The notes under the pieces were generated by a model. The model did not search any database, was not told where the DNA came from, and was given only the letters and a program-made list of their open reading frames with translations. From positions 85,958-149,957 of the forward strand of contig JAEYYB010000129.1 of the NCBI GenBank assembly GCA_023430975.1: a DNA stretch of 64,000 bases. Reading direction: 5' to 3'. Source of the stretch: Bacillota bacterium. Lineage in GTDB: Bacteria > Bacillota > Clostridia > Acetivibrionales > DSM-2933. How positions within the stretch are numbered: position 1 is the stretch's first letter; each line of letters opens with the position of its first letter. Below are positions 27,059 to 36,390 of this stretch, piece by piece. The position numbers and the translations under genes were made by a program.

Positions 27059-28651
27059 ATGTACAAGGTATTCTTAGTCGATGATGAAATAGAAATTCGC
27101 GAGGGTATGAGAGATAGTATAAACTGGGGAAACATCAATTTTGTATTTTCAGGTGAAGCACCTGATGGAGAAATGGCTCTGCCATTGATTCAGGAAGTAA
27201 AACCGGATGTTTTGATTACCGATATAAAGATGCCTTTCATGGACGGGCTGCAATTAAGTAGGATGGTACACAAAATGATGCCATGGGTCAAAATAGTCAT
27301 CCTGACAGGACATGATGAGTTCCATTACGCAAAAGAGGCTATCAGTATCGGTGTTGCCGAATTTCTTCTAAAGCCGGTGTGTGCCACTGAATTGACTGAG
27401 GTTCTAAAAAAAATTGCTGCTAAAATTGAACAGGAAAAAAAAGAGGAAGAAACCTCAGAAAAATTAAAAGTGCAGCTTCAAAATAATATGGCAGTTTTAA
27501 GAGAAAGGTTTTTAAACGAACTTGTAACGGGGATGGTTTCACTTCAGGATGTGGTTGATAAATGTGAGCACTTCCAAATAGATATTATTTCTAAATATTA
27601 TCTTGTTACAATCATGGAAGCTGAGACGAAAGTGCAGAATATGAATGACTGCAAATATAGAGAGTATTTGAAGTTTGAGGAAGTAGTTGATAAAATCCTT
27701 AAGGGAAATAAGCAGGTAATCAAATTCAAAAGAAATGTCGGTGAACTGATTTTAATCATCAAAGGAGATGGAGATTCAACCTTAAGTGCGTACGCCTATG
27801 ATTTGTCAGAGACAATCAAGAATGAAGCAGAGAAAGACACATATTGTACTCTTTCCATAAGTATCGGAAGTGTGATGGAGCGGTTGGGTGGCATTGCAAA
27901 ATCATATTTGGACGCAGACTTTGTAAATAAATACAAATACATATACGGGAAAGGTAAAATACTTGGGATGAATGACCTAAAACTGGATTTAGGCATAAAA
28001 GAATTTATTAAGCTGGATATGAATAATATCAATGATTTTATGAAATACGGTTCATATAAGGATATTAGGCAATTTGTGGATGATTATGTAAAGCATTTGG
28101 ACCGGACAGGAATGAACTCTCTTATATACATTTTCTATACTTATATCTACATCATGTTAAATGCATCTAAATTTGTCAAGGAGCTAGGGTGGGATATAGA
28201 GAAAATATTGCCGGAGGCCGTGCAGCTTCAAAATGATTTGTCCATCATCAATTCCGTAGATAAATTTAGGGAACATATAGAAAGCGTGCTTAGAAAGGTT
28301 TTGGAATGTAGAGAGAATAGAATGGAAGACAGGTATAGTGATATTATGGGTAAGGCAAAGGACTTTATCACCAATCATTTTCGCAATCCCAATTTATCGT
28401 TGAATTCTGTTGCATCATATGTAAATATGAGTCCTAACCATTTTTGTTCTGTATTCAGCCAGGAAGCGGGGGAGACTTTTACCGAATATTTGACGAAGGT
28501 ACGGCTCAAGAAAGCTAAGGAACTTTTGAAAACAACATCCCTAAGAGCTGCGGAAATAGCATATGGGGTAGGGTATAATGATCCTCACTATTTCAGCTAT
28601 ATATTTAAAAAATGGGAAGGTGTAACCCCTAAAGAATTTAGAAGCAGCTAA
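27059..28651 (+). CDS. YesN-type response regulator with AraC DNA-binding domain
   Basis: 530 aa from the ATG at 27059 (GGAGG 10 nt upstream). The receiver domain has acidic pair DDE, phospho-acceptor D55 (ITDIKMPFMDG) and Lys (LLKP). A middle region is followed by two AraC helix-turn-helix units at about 430-530 (LSLNSVASYVNMSPNHFCSVF, then AAEIAYGVGYNDPHYFSYIFKK). It pairs with the kinase just upstream and probably activates the importer operon through the direct repeats before ytfQ at 19662-19722; that link is an inference. Confidence 0.9.
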   Translation: MYKVFLVDDEIEIREGMRDSINWGNINFVFSGEAPDGEMALPLIQEVKPDVLITDIKMPFMDGLQLSRMVHKMMPWVKIVILTGHDEFHYAKEAISIGVAEFLLKPVCATELTEVLKKIAAKIEQEKKEEETSEKLKVQLQNNMAVLRERFLNELVTGMVSLQDVVDKCEHFQIDIISKYYLVTIMEAETKVQNMNDCKYREYLKFEEVVDKILKGNKQVIKFKRNVGELILIIKGDGDSTLSAYAYDLSETIKNEAEKDTYCTLSISIGSVMERLGGIAKSYLDADFVNKYKYIYGKGKILGMNDLKLDLGIKEFIKLDMNNINDFMKYGSYKDIRQFVDDYVKHLDRTGMNSLIYIFYTYIYIMLNASKFVKELGWDIEKILPEAVQLQNDLSIINSVDKFREHIESVLRKVLECRENRMEDRYSDIMGKAKDFITNHFRNPNLSLNSVASYVNMSPNHFCSVFSQEAGETFTEYLTKVRLKKAKELLKTTSLRAAEIAYGVGYNDPHYFSYIFKKWEGVTPKEFRSS

Positions 28652-28677
28652 GGAATGATTGAAATGATGTGTTAGCA

Positions 28678-28707
28678 TTTACAGATTTAAAGTGGATGAT
28701 GTATAAT
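28678..28707 (+). promoter_or_regulatory. sigma-A type promoter for araR
   Basis: TTTACA (28678-28683) and TATAAT (28702-28707) are 18 bp apart. Transcription would start near 28714, putting the whole 58-nt leader element in the 5' untranslated region. Confidence 0.65.
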
Positions 28708-28741
28708 ATTGTTAACATGTGCAGACAGGTTGATTTTTTAT

Positions 28742-28799
28742 GTCTAGGAAATTATGGTGTATGTTACACCAAAATTTCTCACGACAACAATCTAGGTTG
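28742..28799 (+). ncRNA. 58-nt structured leader element, copy 2 (upstream of araR)
   Basis: This is the best-paired copy: GAAATTATGGTGTA/TACACCAAAATTTC (28748-28778) has one mismatch around TGT. A second hairpin, CAAGATCG/CGATTTTG (28801-28808, 28813-28820), sits directly before AGGAGGGG. It differs from copy 3 at 5 of 58 positions with no gaps. Confidence 0.65.
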
Positions 28800-28835
28800 A
28801 CAAGATCGCAAGCGATTTTGTTTAGGAGGGGCAAA

Positions 28836-29930
28836 ATGCAAAGCGGAAATAACCAGGCGAAATATTATAAGCTGATGGAGCATATTAAAGAAGAGGTTTT
28901 AATGGGACGCATCAAGCCGGGTGACCAAATACCCTCAGAAAACATTCTTTCTAAGGAGCATTCATTAAGCCGGCATACAGTTAGAAAAGCCATATCAATG
29001 CTCGTAAATCAAGGATTGCTTTATACCGAGCATGGTAAAGGTACCTTTTGTCTGGGCAGGCAAAACAGACGAAACGATTCGAAGAATATAGGTGTGGTAA
29101 CAACATACATATCAGAATATATCTTTCCACGGGTGATTCAGGGAATTGACGGCGTACTATCCGGCAGAGGTTATAGCATTATGTTAAAGAATACCAATAA
29201 TAATACTTCAAATGAGGCTAACTGCCTCCAGGATTTATTAAGCAAAGACATTGAGGGATTGATTATTGAGCCTACCAAGAGTGCATTATTTTCCGACAAT
29301 CTCAAATTCTATGAAGCTTTCGACAAACATCATATACCCTATGTATTTATTCATGGTTACAATACCCAGTTGGAGGGAAAATCCCATGTGATTCTGGATG
29401 ATGTCGGGGGTATGGTTTCGGTAGTTGAATATCTTGCAAAGCTTGGGCATAAGAATATTATTGGAGTATTTAAAGCCGACGATATCCAGGGGATAAACAG
29501 GCATAAGGGATTTGCAAAAGGATTAACCAAAGTTGGACTTTCTTACAATCCTGATAATATCATCTGGTTTCATACAGAGGATAAAGAGGTAAAGCCTTAT
29601 ACTTTTATCAGGCAATTTATAGAAGAGAAAAAAGAAATCGATGCTATTGTCTGTTATAACGATGAAATTGCTTTTAAAACTTTTGAGCTGCTTACAAGAT
29701 TAGGTATCAAAGTGCCCCAGGATATATCTATTACCGGATTCGATGACTCTTACTTTTCTGAGAATTGTCCGGTAAAACTTACAACTGTAAATCATCCCAA
29801 AGAGGCATTAGGCCAAGAAGCAGCCAGCATTTTATTGGAAATGCTTAAAGATGATAATTATCAAAATAACCATATACAAAAAGTGATTGAGCCAAAGCTT
29901 GTTATTAAAGATTCCTGTATCCAAAGATGA
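28836..29930 (+). CDS. araR: AraR-type regulator: GntR winged helix plus LacI sugar-binding domain
   Basis: 364 aa from the ATG at 28836, which has AGGAGGGG 5 nt upstream. A longer in-frame reading from 28740 only translates the 58-nt RNA element. A GntR winged helix occupies about 1-75 (GDQIPSENILSKEHSLSRHTVRKAI, EHGKGTFC). A LacI/PurR-like effector domain follows (NIGVVTTY, HKNIIGVFKADD, CYNDEIAFKTFELL, TGFDDSYFSE). This domain pair is that of AraR, an arabinose-responsive repressor. It is followed by the isomerase, araB and araD genes, whose upstream region holds the palindrome at 30084-30097. Capital motifs longer than a core are spread over the domain as stated. Confidence 0.88.
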   Translation: MQSGNNQAKYYKLMEHIKEEVLMGRIKPGDQIPSENILSKEHSLSRHTVRKAISMLVNQGLLYTEHGKGTFCLGRQNRRNDSKNIGVVTTYISEYIFPRVIQGIDGVLSGRGYSIMLKNTNNNTSNEANCLQDLLSKDIEGLIIEPTKSALFSDNLKFYEAFDKHHIPYVFIHGYNTQLEGKSHVILDDVGGMVSVVEYLAKLGHKNIIGVFKADDIQGINRHKGFAKGLTKVGLSYNPDNIIWFHTEDKEVKPYTFIRQFIEEKKEIDAIVCYNDEIAFKTFELLTRLGIKVPQDISITGFDDSYFSENCPVKLTTVNHPKEALGQEAASILLEMLKDDNYQNNHIQKVIEPKLVIKDSCIQR

Positions 29931-29980
29931 TGTCAATATAATATGTCGAAAAACATGTAGAATCACTTTTAATGTAAATT

Positions 29981-30047
29981 AGAATCCATTAATCTTTAAA
30001 ATTTATCTCTTTAAAATGTAAGATTAATAGTGATTTTAATATAGCTT
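29981..30047. repeat. degenerate palindromic repeat R1 copy B
   Basis: Both arms of the R1 palindrome are present (AATCCATTAATCTTTAAA and AAATGTAAGATTAATAGTG) but the central loop is deleted. It lies about 100 bp before the isomerase start. Confidence 0.5.
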
Positions 30048-30083
30048 AAAGATTTATAAACAGTGAATTTGCAATATAACTTG

Positions 30084-30097
30084 TATGCACGTGCATA
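30084..30097 (+). promoter_or_regulatory. candidate AraR operator
   Basis: The perfect 14-bp palindrome TATGCACGTGCATA resembles the ATTTGTACGTACAAAT style of Bacillus AraR boxes. It lies 52 bp before the isomerase start, just downstream of the araR gene. No second copy was found in the window. Confidence 0.55.
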
Positions 30098-30148
30098 TGA
30101 GTTGTTGATATTAAAGTAAGGAAAAATGTATAGAAAAGGAGAATACAT

Positions 30149-31630
30149 ATGATCAATATTCCAAAAGTAAAATTAGGCATTGCAGCTGTCAGCAGAGACT
30201 GTTTTCCAGCTGAGCTCAGTAAAGAAAGAAGGCAGAAGGTAGTGAGAGCCTGTGAACTTCAAAATATTCAAATAGTCGAGGTTCAGACAATTGTGGAAAA
30301 TGAGGCTGATGTTCTAAAGGCTCTGGATGAGTTAAAAAATGCTGATATAAATGCATTGGTAGTCTATCTTGGCAATTTCGGTCCGGAAGGTCCTGAAACA
30401 CTCTTAAGTAAGAAGTTTGACGGGCCTTCAATGTTTGTTGCTGCTGCTGAGGAAACCGAGAATAATCTAATTGGCGGACGGGGAGATGCGTACTGTGGGA
30501 TGCTTAATGCATCATATAATCTGGGATTAAGAAAGTTAAATCCATACATACCCGAATATCCGGTAGGTACGTCAGATGAGATTGCAGGAATGATAGGGGA
30601 TTTTGAGAATATTGCAAGGGTTATTCTTGGAGTATCCAAATTAAAGCTGATAGGGTTTGGACCAAGACCTCAGGATTTTCTTGCTTGTAATGCCCCCATT
30701 AAACCCCTGTATGATTTAGGTGTGGAGATAATGGAAAACTCGGAATTGGATCTTTATGAATCTTTTCAACAACATAAGGATGACTCGAGAATTCCTTCAA
30801 TTGTAAAAGAGATGGAACAGGAATTGGGCAATGGAAACGGATACCCCGGAATACTTCCCACGCTGGCACAATACGAGCTGACCTTGAAAGATTGGGCAGA
30901 AAGCAACAAGGGAGCTTCCGAGTACATAGTTTTTGCAAATAAATGCTGGCCTGCATTCCAGAGACAGTTTGGGTTCGTTCCATGCTATGTAAACTCACGG
31001 CTTGCGTCAATAGGTATGCCTGTGGCATGTGAGACAGATATCTATGGTGCTTTGAGTGAATATATCATAACCTGTGCAACAAGCCTGCCTGCTACTATTT
31101 TAGACATAAACAACACTGTACCCAAAGACATGTACGAAAACAATAAGGACAAATTTACAGGTTATAAATTAAATGACCTTTTTATGGGATTTCATTGTGG
31201 AAATACCCCATCAGCTTGTATGAAGAATTTTGCAATGAAGTATCAACTCATTATGCATAGACTGTTGGAACCTTCAAAAGAGCCGGACATATCAAGAGGA
31301 ACACTTGAAGGGGCAATCAGGCCGGGGGACATCACTTTCTTCAGGATTCAGGGAACTGCGGATTGCAGCCTAAGAAGCTATATAGCAAGTGGGGAAATTA
31401 TAGATGTGGACCCGAAATCCTTTGGTGGGATCGGAATTTTTGCAATAAAAGAGATGGCCAGATTCTACAGGCATGTTCTAATCGCAAAGAGATACCCGCA
31501 TCACGGCGGTGTGGCTTTTAAACACGCGGGAAAAGTGCTGTTTGAAGCTATGAAAATGCTTGGAGTCCAGGATATAGCGTTTAATCAACCTCCTTCAATG
31601 CTTTATAAGGATGAAAACCCGTTTAAGTAG
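30149..31630 (+). CDS. FucI-family sugar isomerase, probable L-arabinose isomerase
   Basis: 493 aa cytoplasmic protein with the L-fucose/L-arabinose isomerase fold: an N-terminal domain (LGIAAVSRDCF), a core with CETDIYGALSEYI and LDINN, and a C-terminal barrel with GTLEGAIRPGDITF and HHGGVAF. It is not a classical AraA. Standing directly before ribulokinase (45 bp gap) and ribulose-phosphate epimerase genes, and downstream of AraR, it fills the slot of L-arabinose isomerase (arabinose to ribulose). The acid residues that bind Mn in this family (Glu/Asp and His) appear represented but were not aligned. Other aldose substrates remain possible. The ribosome site is AAAAGGAG. Confidence 0.75.
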   Translation: MINIPKVKLGIAAVSRDCFPAELSKERRQKVVRACELQNIQIVEVQTIVENEADVLKALDELKNADINALVVYLGNFGPEGPETLLSKKFDGPSMFVAAAEETENNLIGGRGDAYCGMLNASYNLGLRKLNPYIPEYPVGTSDEIAGMIGDFENIARVILGVSKLKLIGFGPRPQDFLACNAPIKPLYDLGVEIMENSELDLYESFQQHKDDSRIPSIVKEMEQELGNGNGYPGILPTLAQYELTLKDWAESNKGASEYIVFANKCWPAFQRQFGFVPCYVNSRLASIGMPVACETDIYGALSEYIITCATSLPATILDINNTVPKDMYENNKDKFTGYKLNDLFMGFHCGNTPSACMKNFAMKYQLIMHRLLEPSKEPDISRGTLEGAIRPGDITFFRIQGTADCSLRSYIASGEIIDVDPKSFGGIGIFAIKEMARFYRHVLIAKRYPHHGGVAFKHAGKVLFEAMKMLGVQDIAFNQPPSMLYKDENPFK

Positions 31631-31675
31631 TATAGGTAGCAATAGTTTTTATAATAGGAATGGAGGTCTTTAAGT

Positions 31676-33379
31676 ATGAGTAGGAAATACACAATTGGAG
31701 TTGATTTTGGAACACTATCCGGCCGGGCAGTACTGGTGGATGTATCAACAGGGGAAGAAATTGCAACATCTGTGAAGGAATATACTCACGGGGTTATGTC
31801 GGATTATTTGCCTGATAAGGTGACAAAACTTGGACACGATTGGGCACTCCAGCATCCCGAGGATTGGTTGGAAGTATTTAAGGAAACCATACCCGAGGTT
31901 TTAAAAGAATCTGGAGTAAGCCCCGATGATGTCATTGGCGTTGGGGTTGACTTTACTGCTTGTACAGTTTTGCCTTCTGACAGTATGGGAGTGCCTCTTT
32001 GCCTTAAGGATGAATATAAATCAAATCCCCATGCATGGCCAAAGCTCTGGAAACATCATGCAGCACAGGATGAGGCCAATAAAATCAATCAGATTGCAAA
32101 AGAAAGAGGAGAAAAATTTGTAGACAGGTATGGTGGAAAACAGTCTTCCGAGTGGGAAGTTGCAAAAGTATGGCAGGTTTTAAATGAAGCTCCTGAAATT
32201 TATGAATCCATGGACAGATGGATTGAAGCTGCTGACTGGGTCACCTGGCAGCTCACAGGAGTAGAAAAGAGGCAAATTTGTACAGCAGGATATAAGGGAA
32301 TCTGGCATAAGCAGGATGGCTATCCTTCCAAAGAATTTTTTAAAGCCCTGAACCCAAGGCTTGAGAATTATGTGGAAAAAAAGCTTTCAAATGATTTATA
32401 TCCACTTGGCTCAAAGGCGGGGGAAATCATAAAAGAAGCTGCTCTGATGACGGGATTAAAACAGGGGACTGCCGTATGTGTTGGAAACGTTGATGCCCAT
32501 GTATCAATTCCGGCTGTTGGGATTACTGAGCCAGGTAAGATGCTGATGATAATTGGAACCTCCACATGTGATATATTGCTGGGAACTGAAGAAAAAATTG
32601 TCCCCGGAATGTGTGGGGTTGTTGAAGAAGGTGCCATGCCAGGTTTCTTTGCTTATGAATCGGGTCAGTCCTGTGTTGGGGACCATTTTGATTGGTTTGT
32701 AAAGAATTGTGTACCCTTTTCGTACATGGAAGAATCACGAAAAAGGGAAGTCAATATACATAAGCTTTTACGCGAGAAGGCATCAGCACTTAAAGTAGGG
32801 GAATCCGGCCTTGTTGCACTGGATTGGTGGAATGGAAACAGGTCTGTACTTGTGGATGTTGACCTTACGGGCCTAATAATTGGCTTAACACTTCAATCAA
32901 AACCTGAAGAGATATATAGAGCATTGATTGAAGCAACTGCCTATGGCAAGAGGATAATCATTGAAACATTCCGTGAAAGCGGAGTGCCTATTAATGAGCT
33001 ATATGCTTGCGGAGGCATTGCTTCAAAGGATGACTTTATGATGCAAATTTATGCGGATGTTACAAATATGGAGATCAGGATCGGAGCTTCTTCCCAGACT
33101 CCTGCATTGGGAGCTGCCATGTTTGCTGCTGTAGCTGCAGGCAAAGAAAGGGGTGGCTATGATAGCATTTTTGAGGCGGCCAAAGTTATGGGTAAAGTGA
33201 AAGAAAAATCATTTAAACCTATCCCTAAGAATGTAGAGGTTTATAACAAGCTTTATGAACAATACAAAATACTTCATGACTACTTCGGAAGGGGTCAAAA
33301 CGATGTGATGAAGAAAATTAAAAAAATAAAGGAAGAAACTTTAAAGAATTATGATAAAATGGTAATAGAAGAGGTGTAA
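31676..33379 (+). CDS. araB: L-ribulokinase
   Basis: 567 aa FGGY carbohydrate kinase. The N-terminal phosphate loop IGVDFGTLSGRAVLVD is characteristic of AraB, with GVGVDFTACTVLP, GTSTCDILLG and the late ELYACGGIASKD motif. It phosphorylates L-ribulose at the expense of ATP. It lies in the isomerase-araB-araD operon, 4 bp before araD. The ribosome site is TGGAGG. The length is typical of AraB. Confidence 0.95.
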   Translation: MSRKYTIGVDFGTLSGRAVLVDVSTGEEIATSVKEYTHGVMSDYLPDKVTKLGHDWALQHPEDWLEVFKETIPEVLKESGVSPDDVIGVGVDFTACTVLPSDSMGVPLCLKDEYKSNPHAWPKLWKHHAAQDEANKINQIAKERGEKFVDRYGGKQSSEWEVAKVWQVLNEAPEIYESMDRWIEAADWVTWQLTGVEKRQICTAGYKGIWHKQDGYPSKEFFKALNPRLENYVEKKLSNDLYPLGSKAGEIIKEAALMTGLKQGTAVCVGNVDAHVSIPAVGITEPGKMLMIIGTSTCDILLGTEEKIVPGMCGVVEEGAMPGFFAYESGQSCVGDHFDWFVKNCVPFSYMEESRKREVNIHKLLREKASALKVGESGLVALDWWNGNRSVLVDVDLTGLIIGLTLQSKPEEIYRALIEATAYGKRIIIETFRESGVPINELYACGGIASKDDFMMQIYADVTNMEIRIGASSQTPALGAAMFAAVAAGKERGGYDSIFEAAKVMGKVKEKSFKPIPKNVEVYNKLYEQYKILHDYFGRGQNDVMKKIKKIKEETLKNYDKMVIEEV

Positions 33380-33383
33380 GGTT

Positions 33384-34073
33384 ATGCTGGAAACATTAAA
33401 AGAGGCAGTATTGGAAGCTAACCTTGAGCTTCCAAAAAGAGGACTCGTAACATACACATGGGGAAATGTTAGTGGAATTGACAGGGAAGAAAACCTTATT
33501 GTGATTAAGCCAAGTGGTGTACCCTATGAGGAGTTAAGGATTGAACATCTTGTGGTACTGGACCTTAACGGGAACAAAGTGGAGGGAAAACTTAACCCGT
33601 CCTCCGATACAAAGACTCATCTGGTGATCTACAGAAATTATCCGGAAATAGGAGGGGTAGTACATACACATTCCCGGTGGGCTACCGTATGGGCTCAAGC
33701 CTTAAGAGGGATCCCAGCCCTGGGAACCACCCATGCCGATTATTTTTACGGTGAAATTCCCTGTACACGCAAACTGACCAATGAAGAGATTAACGGCGAT
33801 TATGAAGAACAAACCGGAAATGTCATTATAGAGACCTTTCAGGATAAGAATCCCATATGTGTTCCCGGAGTTCTGGTCAGTAACCATGGACCTTTCAGCT
33901 GGGGAAAAGACCCGCAGGAGGCAGTACATAATGCAGTAGTTTTAGAAGAGGTTGCCATGATGGCTTATCACGCATATTCCCTCAAGCCTGATTTGAATCA
34001 GATTGATAAAACATTACTAGACAGGCACTTTTTAAGAAAGCATGGTAGTAAATCGTACTATGGTCAAAGTTAA
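33384..34073 (+). CDS. araD: L-ribulose-5-phosphate 4-epimerase
   Basis: 229 aa class II aldolase-fold enzyme. Its metal and substrate motifs are GNVSGID, KPSGVPYEEL, HTHSRWATVWAQ and GTTHADYFYGEIPCTR. It converts L-ribulose 5-phosphate to D-xylulose 5-phosphate, delivering arabinose carbon to the pentose phosphate pathway. It is the last gene of the arabinose operon. The start lies 4 bp after araB with GAGGTG upstream. Confidence 0.95.
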   Translation: MLETLKEAVLEANLELPKRGLVTYTWGNVSGIDREENLIVIKPSGVPYEELRIEHLVVLDLNGNKVEGKLNPSSDTKTHLVIYRNYPEIGGVVHTHSRWATVWAQALRGIPALGTTHADYFYGEIPCTRKLTNEEINGDYEEQTGNVIIETFQDKNPICVPGVLVSNHGPFSWGKDPQEAVHNAVVLEEVAMMAYHAYSLKPDLNQIDKTLLDRHFLRKHGSKSYYGQS

Positions 34074-34502
34074 GGTATATTATTGATTAAGGTTGCAAAA
34101 CTGCAAGCGAAAATGGTTATTATTATACAAAAAGATTAATGAATTTTAATCTCAAATTCCTTACTAAAAAAAGATCTGTTTTACGAACATGTATTATGAA
34201 ACTGAAATTATTGGAAATACATAATTCATTTCCATGGTTTGGAGGGTAAAAGAAACATAAATAATAAAAATAGGGGAGGTTGTATTAAAAGATATTATTT
34301 TTCTAAATTAAAAGTGTTAATAATCTTACATTTGGCGGAGCAAATAACGAACAGTTCAACGGAATTTGAGACAGACAAATGTAGGAGATTAATCACTTTT
34401 AATAGGGATAAACATTCATATATAATTTTATTATGAGTCGATTAAAGAGCAACATTGATGAATAAAAGATAAAATACAATTTTTAAAAAGTAAGGAGAGT
34501 TT
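34074..34502. other. intergenic region upstream of GH43-CBM6-dockerin
   Basis: 429 bp holding the R1 palindrome copy C (34307-34403). A 65-codon open frame at 34239-34436 reads through that palindrome and has no protein-like features. No terminator after araD and no clear promoter were identified. Confidence 0.5.
34307..34403. repeat. palindromic repeat R1 copy C
   Basis: Full-length copy with outer arms ATTAAAAGTG / CACTTTTAAT, inner arms AATCTTACATTTG / CAAATGTAGGAGATT, and a loop around GAACAGTTCAACGG. Confidence 0.8.
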
Positions 34503-36152
34503 ATGATGATTAAAACTTTAAGAAAGGTATGTTTAGTAGTTTGTATCTGCAGTATATTGATGACCCTTTTTCCTGTAAAAAGTATTGCAGACTATCCAAT
34601 TTTCTCACAGCGTTATACAGCGGATCCTACCGCAGTAGAGTATAACGGGCGTCTGTATGTTTACTTGTCGCACGATGCGGATCTTACGGCCGGTCAGTCA
34701 ACTTACAATATTCCTGATATAACTTGTATATCAACGGATGATTTAAAGAACTGGACCGACCATGGAGAAGTTTTCAATGCTAAAGCAGATTCCAAATGGG
34801 CTTCAGTTACCTGGGCACCATCAATTGTATATCGCAATAACAAATTCTATTTGTACTATGGTAACGGAGGTAATGGTATTGGCGTAGCAGTGAGTGACAG
34901 TCCGACCGGACCTTTTAAGGATCCTCGTTCAACAGCCCTTGTAACAGGAAGTACTCCTGGAGTACAGCCTGCAAAAGATATGTGGTTGTTTGACCCGGGC
35001 GTTTTTGTTGACGATGACGGACAAGCATATATGTATTTTGGTGGTAACGGAGAGAGTAATATCAGAGTTATCAAGTTGGGCAGTGATATGATAAGTACTG
35101 TAGGCTCAGCAATGACAATGACTGCACCTCGTTTTTTTGAAGCAGCATGGATGCATAAGTATAAGGGAAAGTATTATTTTTCATATGCCAGCGATTTCTC
35201 TCAGGGTGCTTCTAAGATTGAGTATATGATGAGCGACAGTCCTACATCAGGCTTTACATATAAGGGAGTTATACTTCCACAGCCTCCGGACAATTATAAT
35301 AACAATAATCATGCTGTTACTGTGCAGTTCAAAGATAAATGGTATGTTGTATATCACAACAGAAATTTAGGTAAACAAAGAGGAGTAGAGACTAATTATC
35401 AAAGAAATGCGGCAATAGATGAGATGTTTTATAACTCAGACGGTACTATTAAGCAGGTTGTTCCGACAGTAGACGGTTTGAAACAGCTTAAATATGTAGA
35501 TCCTTATACAAAGAATTCTGCTGTAACCATGTACAAGGAGTCCGGAACTGAAACTGAAGAGTGCAGTGAAGGTGCAAGAAATGTTAGTATGATACAAAAC
35601 GGAGACTGGATCGAGATTAAAGGGGTAGATTTTGGCAATGGCGGTGCTACTAGCTTTGATGCCAGAGTTGCAAGTGCTACACAGGGTGGAAATATAGAAA
35701 TTAGATTGGATAGCGTAACAGGTACGCTCGTTGGTACTTGTAAAGTGGAAGGAACCAGTGGATGGCAGACCTGGACGACAAAAACATGTTCAGTTAGCAA
35801 TGTGACAGGTGTACATGATGTGTTCTTTAAATTCACTGGTAGTGGCAGTGATTATTTGTATAACTTAAGCTGGTGGAAGTTTAATAAGGCTTCAAGTACG
35901 CCAACAGCCACACCGACAAACACACCAACATATACGCCAACAAGTACACCAACAACAAAACCGATTCTTACTGGTGATATTAATGGTGATGGTGTAGTAA
36001 ATATGTCAGATGTTATTCTTATAGCAGTAAGTTTCAATTCGGTCAAGGGTGATTTAAAATATAAGGCGGAATATGATTTGAACGGTGACGGTGTTATAAA
36101 TATGCAAGAAGTAATTATTATTGCATTAAATTTTAATGCTACATTGAAATAG
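34503..36152 (+). CDS. GH43-CBM6-dockerin arabinofuranosidase/xylosidase
   Basis: 549 aa, signal peptide about 1-30. A GH43 propeller spans about 31-335, with base Asp in YTADPTAVEYNG, pKa-modulating Asp in LFDPGVFVDDDG and acid Glu in RFFEAAWMHK. It belongs to the same arabinoxylan-debranching style as the GH43 at 1045. CBM6 is at about 343-460. A Thr/Pro linker precedes the C-terminal dockerin (about 490-549). The second dockerin loop reads DLNGDGVINMQEV, with Glu in the last Ca-ligand position instead of Asp, an uncommon but tolerated change. The ribosome site is AAGGAGAG. The gene follows araD after 429 bp. Confidence 0.9.
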   Translation: MMIKTLRKVCLVVCICSILMTLFPVKSIADYPIFSQRYTADPTAVEYNGRLYVYLSHDADLTAGQSTYNIPDITCISTDDLKNWTDHGEVFNAKADSKWASVTWAPSIVYRNNKFYLYYGNGGNGIGVAVSDSPTGPFKDPRSTALVTGSTPGVQPAKDMWLFDPGVFVDDDGQAYMYFGGNGESNIRVIKLGSDMISTVGSAMTMTAPRFFEAAWMHKYKGKYYFSYASDFSQGASKIEYMMSDSPTSGFTYKGVILPQPPDNYNNNNHAVTVQFKDKWYVVYHNRNLGKQRGVETNYQRNAAIDEMFYNSDGTIKQVVPTVDGLKQLKYVDPYTKNSAVTMYKESGTETEECSEGARNVSMIQNGDWIEIKGVDFGNGGATSFDARVASATQGGNIEIRLDSVTGTLVGTCKVEGTSGWQTWTTKTCSVSNVTGVHDVFFKFTGSGSDYLYNLSWWKFNKASSTPTATPTNTPTYTPTSTPTTKPILTGDINGDGVVNMSDVILIAVSFNSVKGDLKYKAEYDLNGDGVINMQEVIIIALNFNATLK

Positions 36153-36188
36153 TTGTGGAAGAAAATTCATAATCAAATATGTTGCTAA

Positions 36189-36285
36189 ATGAAAAGTGTT
36201 AATAATCTTACATTTGTCAGAGAAAATAAAAGACGCTTTTACGGGATTTGCAATAGACAAATGCAAAAGATTATTCACTTTTCAT
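36189..36285. repeat. palindromic repeat R1 copy D
   Basis: Outer arms ATGAAAAGTG / CACTTTTCAT, inner ACATTTGTC / GACAAATGC. The loop is slightly diverged (AGACGC for GAACGC). Confidence 0.8.
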
Positions 36286-36304
36286 ATAAAAAAGGTTTTA
36301 CAGT

Positions 36305-36337
36305 AGCAAATGCAGTCGTTTTAACTGCATTTGCTAT
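36305..36337 (+). terminator. hairpin after GH43-CBM6-dockerin gene
   Basis: A perfect 12-bp stem, AGCAAATGCAGT/ACTGCATTTGCT (36305-36316, 36324-36335), is followed by only a weak T-rich tail (ATTAATTATTTAAT). It could also be a leader hairpin for the GH10 gene. Confidence 0.5.
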
Positions 36338-36390
36338 TAATTATTTAATCATTCCATAAATTATTTATTATGTGTAAGGGGGAAATATGT

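Noticed and set aside
28740..28835. N-terminal extension MSRKLWCMLHQNFSRQQSRL on AraR and the very similar extension on GH43 at 52361
   Set aside because: Both are translations of the 58-nt structured element; good ribosome sites and family-typical starts lie downstream at 28836 and 52439.
34239..34436. 65-codon open frame before the GH43-CBM6-dockerin gene
   Set aside because: It reads through the R1 palindrome and has no family resemblance.
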